This document shows positions 57,402-64,000 of a DNA stretch of 64,000 nt, one piece after another. Source of the DNA: Pseudarthrobacter sp. NamE5 (GTDB lineage: Bacteria; Actinomycetota; Actinomycetes; Actinomycetales; Micrococcaceae). The notes under the pieces were generated by a model. It did not search any database, had not been told where the DNA came from, and worked only from the letters and a program-made list of their open reading frames with translations. A program made the position numbers and the translations under genes. Numbering within the stretch: the first letter of the stretch is position 1; each line of letters opens with the position of its first letter. The stretch spans positions 229,449 through 293,448 of the forward strand of contig NZ_VAHO01000003.1 of assembly GCF_005796225.1 (NCBI RefSeq). The letters run 5' to 3'.

Positions 57402-58850
57402 TTAGACCGGCCGGGGCCCAGCCCGGTTCGCATTCGGTCGGCTGACTTCTGCTCCTGCGTGGCGCGGCAGGAAGAGGCTGTCGGCGGTGCTGGCCAGCAT
57501 CAGCAGGGCCATGGCCAGGAAGGCGCCGCGGAATGGCCCTGCGGGATCCTGTGGGAAGGCCGCAAGCCCGTGAAAGGACCGGATCAGGAGTGCCGCGACG
57601 GCAATGCCGGTGCCGGTGCCGAGCTGGACCAGGGTGGCTGAGACGGTATTGGCGGAAGTCAGCTGCGCCGGCACAATGTCGGCGTACTGCACCGACGCGT
57701 AGGCCGAAAAGCCGATGGAGCGGAAGGCTCCGCTGCACACGAGCAGGGCGAAGGTCAGCGCCTGCGGCGTCTCGGGCGTCAGCAGGGCACAGAGGGCAAA
57801 GGTCACCGCCGACGCCAGGGAAGCGAAGACCAGCATCGCCTTGAAGCCGAAACGCCTGATGAGGGGTGTGGTGGCGGGTTTGATGCCAATGTTGCCGATG
57901 AAAACGGCGGCCACCATGATGCCTGCATGCAGCGGGGTCCAGCCGAACCCTTGCTGAAACATCAGCGGAAGGAGGAAGGGTATCGAGCTGATGGTCAGCC
58001 GGTAGATGAAGCCGCCGGTGGCCATCGCCCTGAAGGTACGGGTACGGAAGACGCCCAGGTCGAAGAGCGGGTTCGGGCTGTGACGCATCCACAGGACAGC
58101 GCCAGTCAGGGCCGCTGCTCCTGATAAGGCACTGATGCCGGCCCAGGGAAGATCGGGATGGGTGCTCGCCAGTTCCAGCCCCACCACCAAGGCTCCAACT
58201 CCCGCCGTGGTGAGAAGCAGGCCTGGCCAGTCCAGCCTTCGGCCGGGATCACCGGTAGTGGCAGGGACCAGCCGGAAAGCGGCGATGAAGGCCACGGCGC
58301 CCAGCGGAAGGTTGATCAGGAAGATCCAGTGCCAGGACAAGTACGTGGTGAGCGCACCGCCCACCAGCGGAGCCAGGACCGGCGCCAGCAGGCCGGGCCA
58401 CACAAGGAAGGCGGTTGCACGCAGGAGCTCGGATTTTGGGGTTCCCCGCAGCACCACCAGGGTTCCCACCGGTACCATCATGGCCCCGCCGGCACCCTGC
58501 AGGATGCGGCTTGCCGTCAGCATGGTGAGGTCCTGGCTGAGGGAACAGGCCAGGGATGCGACGGTGAACACCGCGATGGCGAGGCAGAAGACCCGCCGTG
58601 CGCCGAACCGCTCGGCCAGCCACCCACTGAGGGGAATCCCGACGGCCACGGTCAACAAATATGCGGTCATGGTGATGTTGACGTCGGCAGCAGGCACAGC
58701 GAAGTCGGCAGCGATGTTGGGGATGGCCGTTGTGAGGACGGTGCCGTCGAGGAACTCCATGAAGAACGTCGCGGCCACCAGGAGCGCGAGGCGGGGGTTC
58801 CAGACCTGAGTGGTTCCTGATCCCTCAGCCACCTGGTTGCTTGCTGCCAT
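57402..58850 (-). CDS. MFS drug exporter, DHA2 type
   Basis: I start at ATG 58848-58850 (MAASNQVAEGSGTTQVWNPR); the longer frame runs through the tRNA-Ser region and is not coding. The 482-aa product has about 14 membrane helices. Signatures include FLDGTVLTTAIPNIAADF (motif D1-like), GWLAERFGARRVF (motif A) and GRILQGAGGAMMVPVG-type text (residues about 105-120). DHA2 members export drugs or toxic compounds by proton antiport. The substrate is unknown. Confidence 0.92.
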   Translation of the reverse strand: MAASNQVAEGSGTTQVWNPRLALLVAATFFMEFLDGTVLTTAIPNIAADFAVPAADVNITMTAYLLTVAVGIPLSGWLAERFGARRVFCLAIAVFTVASLACSLSQDLTMLTASRILQGAGGAMMVPVGTLVVLRGTPKSELLRATAFLVWPGLLAPVLAPLVGGALTTYLSWHWIFLINLPLGAVAFIAAFRLVPATTGDPGRRLDWPGLLLTTAGVGALVVGLELASTHPDLPWAGISALSGAAALTGAVLWMRHSPNPLFDLGVFRTRTFRAMATGGFIYRLTISSIPFLLPLMFQQGFGWTPLHAGIMVAAVFIGNIGIKPATTPLIRRFGFKAMLVFASLASAVTFALCALLTPETPQALTFALLVCSGAFRSIGFSAYASVQYADIVPAQLTSANTVSATLVQLGTGTGIAVAALLIRSFHGLAAFPQDPAGPFRGAFLAMALLMLASTADSLFLPRHAGAEVSRPNANRAGPRPV

Positions 58851-58919
58851 CCGCTTATCCTGCCACCGGCGGTACGGCCAACGTGCAGGGTGTCCGTTCC
58901 CCGGACCGGGTACGCAAAA

Positions 58920-58943
58920 GGCCCCGGTCCGTGGACCGGGGCC
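58920..58943 (-). terminator. Terminator of tRNA-Ser(GCU)
   Basis: GGCCCCGGTCC at 58920-58930 pairs with GGACCGGGGCC at 58933-58943 (11 bp, 2-base loop, so the true loop probably opens by a base pair). Transcription from the tRNA reaches it 6 bases after the gene; TTTTGC follows. Confidence 0.85.
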
Positions 58944-58948
58944 AAACG

Positions 58949-59037
58949 CGGAGACGGGGGGATTTGAACCCCCGGTCGAGTTTAACCCCGACCCTTCATT
59001 AGCAGTGAAGTCCATTCGGCCGCTCTGGCACGTCTCC
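58949..59037 (-). tRNA. tRNA-Ser (anticodon GCU)
   Basis: Acceptor arms GGAGACG/CGTCTCC with G discriminator; CCA not encoded. Anticodon stem CTTCA/TGAAG encloses CTGCTAA, giving anticodon GCU (Ser, AGC/AGU codons). A long variable arm and T-loop GGTTCAAATCC are present. It is distinct from the tRNA-Ser(CGA) at 37638. Confidence 0.96.
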
Positions 59038-59095
59038 AATTGCTATTCCTAGCCCACCAAGGATACGCAGATCCGGGCATCCAGTGCAAAACGGC

Positions 59096-59620
59096 TCACC
59101 GCCGGGCTGCCCGCACCATCCTGACCTCACGAAGGTTCTCCCAGTCCACCAGGATGTCCTCGGCACCATCGGGTTCAAAGCCGAAGCGGCGGTAGAACCT
59201 GATGGCCTTCGCATTTTCGCCTGCAACCCAGAGGCTCGCCGCCTCACCCCCGAGCGCGGCTTCCAGAAGCCGCGCTCCCAGCCCCAGCCCCTGGTGCGAT
59301 GCCAACAGATAGAGCCCCCACAGTTCGAGGCTGCCGCACGGCGGCGGCGGGACAGGATGCGTTGCATCCCCGGCCGGCACGCGGCGGACACCGGCGAAAC
59401 CAACCACTGTGCCGCCGTCGCACGCCACCCATGCCTCGGCCGGTTCAGGGCGGTCCAGCAGCGACCGCCACAGTGCCAACCGGTTGGCCGGACCCACCCC
59501 CGACAGAAACGCGTCGGACAGCATCCCCTGGTAGGTTTCCCGCCAGCAGCGCAGGTGCACCTCGGCCAGCCGCTCACAATCGGAAGCGGCAGCGCGCCGC
59601 ACCGTCAGCGCCGGCGTCAT
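59096..59620 (-). CDS. GNAT-family acetyltransferase
   Basis: The ATG at 59618-59620 (MTPALTVRRAAASDCERLAE) overlaps the peptidase stop (ATGA). The 174-aa product has the GNAT core: ELWGLYLLASHQGLGLGARL (acetyl-CoA loop QGLGLG), SLWVAGENAKAIRFYRRFGF. The start VRRAAASDCERLAEVHLRCW is typical of many GNATs. The acyl acceptor is unknown. Confidence 0.92.
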   Translation of the reverse strand: MTPALTVRRAAASDCERLAEVHLRCWRETYQGMLSDAFLSGVGPANRLALWRSLLDRPEPAEAWVACDGGTVVGFAGVRRVPAGDATHPVPPPPCGSLELWGLYLLASHQGLGLGARLLEAALGGEAASLWVAGENAKAIRFYRRFGFEPDGAEDILVDWENLREVRMVRAARR

Positions 59621-61941
59621 GGGGTCCCGCCGGCCAGCGCCCTCCACAGGAAATGCTGGCTGCGCGCCTGCAGAGCCGCGGCCTGCCGGTTGTCTGACGC
59701 CCCGGCGTGCCCGCCCTCAAGTGCTTCGTGGAACCAGACATTCGGGATGCCCATCGCCAGCATGCGGGCCGCCATTTTGCGGGCCTGCACCGGACCCACC
59801 CTGTCGTCCGAGGTGGCCGTCCAGATGAAGGTTTCCGGGTACTCGACGCCGTCCTTGAGCAGATGGTAGGGAGAGAAGGTCTTGATGTACTCCCACTGCT
59901 CCGGCACGTCCGGGTCGCCGTATTCGGCAATCCAGGAGTGGCCGGCCGAGAGCCTGGTGTAGCGGCGCATGTCCAGCAGCGGCACGCCGCAGGAGACTGC
60001 GCCGAAAAGCTCGGGGTACCGGGTCAGCATGTTGCCCACGAGCAGCCCGCCGTTGGACCCGCCCACGCAGCCCAGCCGCTCACGGGAGGTCACCCCGCGG
60101 GCTATGAGGTCCTTGGCCACCGCTGCAAAATCCTGGTAGGCCTTGTACCGGTTTTCCTGCAATGCCGCGCGGTGCCACGCCGGCCCGTATTCGCCGCCGC
60201 CGCGGATGTTAGCCACCACATAGACTCCGCCACGTGAATGGGCGGCCTGCCCATCCGGACCCGGGACGCCGGTGGTCCGCCGCTCCAGCCACGCCCTGCC
60301 CACCGTGCCGCTGTAGGCCGGCGTCCGGGACACCTCGAACCCGCCGTAGCCGGAAAGCTGCGTGGGATTCTGCCCGTCCAGTGCGAGGTCGCGGGGTCCA
60401 ACCTGGAAGTAGGGGATGCGGGTGCCGTCGTCGGACACGGCGAAGTGCTGCTGGACGTCATACTCACTGTCGGCAAAGAACGACGGCGACGACTTGACCA
60501 CCGCATGCCGGCTCACCACGCCGGGTGACCCGCTATCCTCCTGGCGCCCGCCGTCGTCATGCAGGTGTTCCGGGGTGCTCCATTCAGGTGTGTCGCGCTC
60601 CAGCGTGCCCCGCATCAGAGTGGTGGGGGTGGTGAAGCCGGTGGCTACCAGCCAAAAGTCGTCGCCCGCGCCGCCGTCCGCAGTGGCCGCTGACTCGTCT
60701 TCGTCATCCACCGCGTAAGCATTGACGTCATGCAGGGGCGGGCACGCATCAAGGAGGGTGGAGGCCCAGGCGCTGCCTGCGCCGGGGCCGTCCGCTCCAG
60801 CCCCCGGCCGGGCCGGGTCAAGCACGCGGATCTCTGATGAGACGTCCTTGAGGAGGTTGAGCAGCAGGAAGTTCCGGGTCCAGCTCCAGGACTGAAGCGA
60901 CGTGCGGGAATCCGGTGCGAACAGCACCGTAAGGTTCCGCGCTCCGGCGAGGTAGTCCTCGAACCCGCAGGCGAGCAACGAACCTGCCGGGTGCGTCACG
61001 CCGTTAAGGGCCCAGTCCTGCTGGGGCCGGAACAGCAGCCATTCCCGGTGCGCGCTGACGTTGACATCGGTGGGAACATCGATCTGCACCCAGTCCCCGT
61101 CTCGCAGCACCAGGTTCCTGCGATTAAAGAAATCGATGTAGTCAACGGCGAAGGTGCGTTCGAAGCCGGGCGTGGGGTCGTGTGCCACCACTGCCATCAT
61201 GTGGTCCTGGGGGACCTCGAAGAGAAGCGGCGCTTCGGCCAATGACGCGCCCCGGTTGAGGGTCACAGCGGTCCGGGCATAGGAGGACGCGGTCTTCGGC
61301 AGCCCCTCAGCCGTGGAGGCGACCAGCAGCGTCTCGGCGTCCAGCCAGGACACGTTGCCCTTCGCCGTTGGAAGGTCGAAGCCGCCGCCTGCCGGGTCCA
61401 CGAAGGCGCGGCGCTCCACGTCGAACTCGCGGTATCGGTTGGCGTCGCCGCCGTCGGGGGAGAGGGCCAGCAGTGCCAGCCGGTACGGCTCCCCGGCCTT
61501 GGGGCGGAGGAAGGTGGCACCGTGGAACACCCACTCCTGGCCCTCAGTGGCGGCCAGGACGTCGACATCCAGCAGGACGTCCCATTCGGGGGAATCCGAG
61601 CAGTAGCTTTCCCAGGTGGTGCGGCGCCACAGCCCTTTCGGGTTCTGCCCGTCCTTCCAAAAGTTGTAGTACCAGTCGCCGCGCTTGCCCACCATGGCGA
61701 TCCGGTCCGTGGAGTCCAGCACCTCCAGGATGCTGTTCTCGAGTTTCGCGTAGTCGGCGTCCTCCAGCAGGTCTTCCGTGCGCGAGTTCTGCTCCTTGAC
61801 CCACGCAAGCTGCTCTTCGCCGTAAATGTCCTCCAGCCACACATTCTCGTCGGTAGGCTCGGGGGCGACGCCCGAGGGGACGCCGCCTGAGGTATCGCCG
61901 GAACCGGAGACGGGTGCTGGATCAGCTGCAGTGGTGGTCAT
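59617..61941 (-). CDS. Prolyl oligopeptidase family serine peptidase (S9)
   Basis: A 774-aa protein from ATG 61939-61941 (MTTTAADPAPVSGSGDTSGG). The N-terminal beta-propeller region is followed by a catalytic alpha/beta-hydrolase domain: nucleophile GCVGGSNGGLLVG, Asp in FIWTATSDDRVGP, and His in ALEGGHAGASDN. No signal peptide is seen, so it is probably cytosolic. It cleaves short proline-containing peptides or related substrates. It is coupled by ATGA overlap to the GNAT gene. Confidence 0.93.
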   Translation of the reverse strand: MTTTAADPAPVSGSGDTSGGVPSGVAPEPTDENVWLEDIYGEEQLAWVKEQNSRTEDLLEDADYAKLENSILEVLDSTDRIAMVGKRGDWYYNFWKDGQNPKGLWRRTTWESYCSDSPEWDVLLDVDVLAATEGQEWVFHGATFLRPKAGEPYRLALLALSPDGGDANRYREFDVERRAFVDPAGGGFDLPTAKGNVSWLDAETLLVASTAEGLPKTASSYARTAVTLNRGASLAEAPLLFEVPQDHMMAVVAHDPTPGFERTFAVDYIDFFNRRNLVLRDGDWVQIDVPTDVNVSAHREWLLFRPQQDWALNGVTHPAGSLLACGFEDYLAGARNLTVLFAPDSRTSLQSWSWTRNFLLLNLLKDVSSEIRVLDPARPGAGADGPGAGSAWASTLLDACPPLHDVNAYAVDDEDESAATADGGAGDDFWLVATGFTTPTTLMRGTLERDTPEWSTPEHLHDDGGRQEDSGSPGVVSRHAVVKSSPSFFADSEYDVQQHFAVSDDGTRIPYFQVGPRDLALDGQNPTQLSGYGGFEVSRTPAYSGTVGRAWLERRTTGVPGPDGQAAHSRGGVYVVANIRGGGEYGPAWHRAALQENRYKAYQDFAAVAKDLIARGVTSRERLGCVGGSNGGLLVGNMLTRYPELFGAVSCGVPLLDMRRYTRLSAGHSWIAEYGDPDVPEQWEYIKTFSPYHLLKDGVEYPETFIWTATSDDRVGPVQARKMAARMLAMGIPNVWFHEALEGGHAGASDNRQAAALQARSQHFLWRALAGGTP

Positions 61942-62006
61942 TGGGCCATCCAAACAACTTCGGTCCCGGCGGGCAAGTCACGCCGTCAGCCCGTACTCTG
62001 GATGCC

Positions 62007-63947
62007 GTGGAAAAAACGCAGAGCATCCGGACCGCCATCATTGGTGCCGGCCCCCGGGGCACCAGCGTGCTGGAACGCCTGCTTGCCAACGCCGCGGCCC
62101 TGGGCGCAGGACGGCCCGGGTCAGTGCGGCTCCACGTCGACGTCATCGACCCCTATCCGGCAGGGCCAGGCCACGTGTGGCAGCCACAGCAGTCCCGGCT
62201 GTACCTGATGAACACGCAGTCCTTTTATCCGACGCTGATTCCGCAGGAACCGTCCCTGGCCCCGCCGGTTGCCGGTGCCACCTTCGACCAGTGGCGGGCG
62301 GTGCAGCAGCGCATTCCGCTGCCGTCGCTGACGGCAGACGAGCGGGCAGAACTGGCGGTTTTGGCGTCCAGCGACTTTCCCAGCCGGGCCCTCTACGGCC
62401 GTTACCTCCGCTGCACCCTGGAGGAGCTGATGGAAAAGGCGCCTGACGGCGTCAGCATCGACTTCCACGAAACCAACGCGGAGTCAGTGCGCCCCGCCGC
62501 AGACGGGAGCTTCGACGTCAGCCTTGCCACCGGCACAATGCTGCGCGCCGATGCGGTGGTGCTGGCCCTGGGCCACATCCCGTCGAAGCTGAACCCGGAA
62601 CAGCGGGAACTGCGGGCCTCGGCGCAACAGCTTAATTTGCAGTACCTGCCGCCTGCCGTTCCGGCGGACGTTGACTGGTCTGCCATTCCGGCCGGTGAAC
62701 CTGTGCTGGTCCGCGGTATGGGCCTGAACTTCTTTGACACGATGGTGCAGCTTACGGAGGGCCGGGGCGGAAAGTTCGTCAGCAGCGGCGGGCGGCTGGA
62801 CTATGAACCGTCGGGCCAGGAGCCGCTCATTATCGCGGCGTCCCGGCGTGGCACCCCCTACCGGGCGAAGGCTGGGCTGGAAGGCTACTACCCGTCGTCG
62901 GTCAGGCTGCGCTACCTCACGGAAGCTGCGCTGGAGCGCTTCCGCACCGCCGGTATCCGGCCGGGTTTCGACCATGACCTGTGGCCGTTGCTGCACCGCG
63001 ACACCCTTTGGGCCTATTACACCACCCTGGTGCGCTCGCAGCCCGGTGCGGTTCCGGACACGGCGGCCTTCCTCGCCGCGCTTGAGGAGGCACTGCACCC
63101 GCATGCGCACAGTGCCGCCAAATGGGAGGACAGCGTGGAGAGTGTGCTGGCGGTCCATGTCGGCCCCCGCCACCGGCTGGACCTGCCGGGACTGGCAGCG
63201 CCGCTGGCCGGGCGCTCGTTCCCCTCGCGCACGGAACTCGACGCCGCGGTGGTGGAATACCTGCTGGACGATGCCCGGCGCTCCGCGCTGGGCGAGGATG
63301 ATCCGGTGAAGATGGCCATCGGGGCGCTGCACCGCGGCCGTGCAGTCCTCAAGACGGCAGTGGCCGACGGCGGCATTACCGATGAGTCCTGGGTTGCGGG
63401 CCTGCGTGGCTGGTTCGAGTCCTTTGTTGAGGGCCTGGCCAGCGGACCGCCGGCGCTGCGCTCAGAACAGCTGGCTGCACTGGCACGCGCAGGAGTTGTC
63501 AGTTTTGTGGGGCCGGATCCCAAATTCGGGGTGGACCGCAGGAATGCAGTGTTTACTGCAGCGTCCCCTTGGGTGGACGGGCCGCCGGTCACTGCGAGGA
63601 CCATGGTGGAGGCCCTTGCCCCGGGCAACAGGGTGTCTGCCAACGATTCGCCGGTCCTGGAGCGCCTGCTGGCCGAGGGCCTGGTGCGGTCCAAACTCAT
63701 GATGACGGCGGAGGGGGCTCCCGTGCAGTCCACCGGTTTGGACGTTGTGCCGCATCCGTACCGGCCGGTGGCAGCCAACGGCTCCGTCACGGAAAACCTT
63801 TACGTGCTGGGGCTGCAGCTCTCCTCCTCCCAGTGGGGGACCGCGATCGCTGCCGAAGCCCAGCAGCCGGGGGAGCCTGCCTACCGCAGCGGCCAGCGCA
63901 CCCTGCGCGACGCGGACGAGATTGCCCAGGCAATTCTCGGGCTGTAA
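62007..63947 (+). CDS. FAD/NAD(P)-binding protein
   Basis: I take the GTG at 62007 (VEKTQSIRTAIIGAGPRGTS); the open frame upstream overlaps the divergent peptidase gene. The 646-aa product has an N-terminal dinucleotide-binding site (IIGAGPRGTSVLERL), a second region with VVLALGHIPSKL, then GEPVLVRGMGLNFFDTMVQL, EGYYPSSVRLRYLTEAA and a C-terminal YVLGLQLSSSQWGTAIAAEA. The family is widespread in actinobacteria but has no assigned reaction that I know. Confidence 0.85.
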   Translation: MEKTQSIRTAIIGAGPRGTSVLERLLANAAALGAGRPGSVRLHVDVIDPYPAGPGHVWQPQQSRLYLMNTQSFYPTLIPQEPSLAPPVAGATFDQWRAVQQRIPLPSLTADERAELAVLASSDFPSRALYGRYLRCTLEELMEKAPDGVSIDFHETNAESVRPAADGSFDVSLATGTMLRADAVVLALGHIPSKLNPEQRELRASAQQLNLQYLPPAVPADVDWSAIPAGEPVLVRGMGLNFFDTMVQLTEGRGGKFVSSGGRLDYEPSGQEPLIIAASRRGTPYRAKAGLEGYYPSSVRLRYLTEAALERFRTAGIRPGFDHDLWPLLHRDTLWAYYTTLVRSQPGAVPDTAAFLAALEEALHPHAHSAAKWEDSVESVLAVHVGPRHRLDLPGLAAPLAGRSFPSRTELDAAVVEYLLDDARRSALGEDDPVKMAIGALHRGRAVLKTAVADGGITDESWVAGLRGWFESFVEGLASGPPALRSEQLAALARAGVVSFVGPDPKFGVDRRNAVFTAASPWVDGPPVTARTMVEALAPGNRVSANDSPVLERLLAEGLVRSKLMMTAEGAPVQSTGLDVVPHPYRPVAANGSVTENLYVLGLQLSSSQWGTAIAAEAQQPGEPAYRSGQRTLRDADEIAQAILGL

Positions 63948-63963
63948 CTGCCCGGACGCTCTC

Positions 63964-64000
63964 TCACTTGATGCGCTTAAAGCCCAAATGCTCTGTCACA
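63964..64000 (-). CDS. C-terminus of a protein cut by the window edge
   Basis: Eleven codons reading VTEHLGFKRIK and a stop run into the right edge on the minus strand, 17 bases from the convergent FAD gene. This is a typical C-terminus position for a convergent gene. Too little is present to identify it. Confidence 0.35.
   Translation of the reverse strand, partial: VTEHLGFKRIK

Noticed and set aside
58949..59037. tRNA-Ser(GCU) as the second prophage attachment copy
   Set aside because: It is a complete, different tRNA with its own terminator; the DNA between it and the integrase is ordinary chromosome.

Overview
The window is high-GC DNA from an actinobacterium, most likely an Arthrobacter or Pseudarthrobacter relative. 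This is inferred from a GTP-type PEP carboxykinase, a DUF222-HNH protein, an Ala/Pro-linker secreted transglycosylase, a RecQ helicase with a phosphoribosyltransferase-like tail, and the tadA/PAP2/upp neighbourhood. It has two halves that meet at a tRNA-Ser(CGA) gene at 37638-37727.

Left half (1 to about 37640): an integrated siphophage (prophage) plus cargo. From right to left it holds a tyrosine integrase beside the 3' end of the tRNA, a repressor with a divergent early promoter and two operator-like repeats, and a replication module (excisionase-like HTH, DnaD-like protein, DnaB helicase, small ORFs). A low-GC three-gene cassette headed by a TIGR04255 protein follows, set off by tandem 52-bp terminator repeats. 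Next come HNH, TerS, TerL, portal, MuF-like protein, scaffold, HK97 capsid, connectors, major tail protein, a tail chaperone pair with a -1 frameshift, tape measure with M23 peptidase, distal tail, Gp37-like hub and fibre. The lysis and surface genes follow: collagen-like membrane protein, M23 endolysin, holin and a deacetylase-bearing tail fibre. Left of these lie an acyltransferase-3/SGNH protein facing the fibre, a helix-turn-helix/membrane-protein pair, an unknown 501-aa protein translationally coupled to an atypical Nudix hydrolase, a LigC-type DNA ligase, and TM2 and lipoprotein genes. No second copy of the tRNA end was seen by eye, so the left boundary is probably outside the window and the cargo probably belongs to the element.

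Right half (37.7-64 kb): ordinary chromosome, with DUF222-HNH, an MDR dehydrogenase plus a divergent pterin-synthase-fold protein, tadA, a PAP2 phosphatase, upp, a VOC protein, a secreted transglycosylase, a winged-helix regulator, a SixA-like phosphatase, a flavin disulfide reductase, tRNA-Arg, pckG, an NsrR-like regulator, a phosphohexomutase, RecQ, an MFS exporter, tRNA-Ser(GCU), GNAT, a prolyl oligopeptidase and an FAD/NAD(P) protein. Three decayed genes stand out: a glycosyltransferase stub (41133-41267), a frameshifted histidine-kinase remnant (about 44990-45360) and the C-terminal stub of a flavohemoprotein (52268-52585) beside its usual regulator.

The best candidates for undescribed biology are the 501-aa/Nudix pair, the TIGR04255 three-gene cassette, and the combination of surface acyltransferase and deacetylase tail fibre. 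All functional assignments come from reading motifs by eye; no database search was run.
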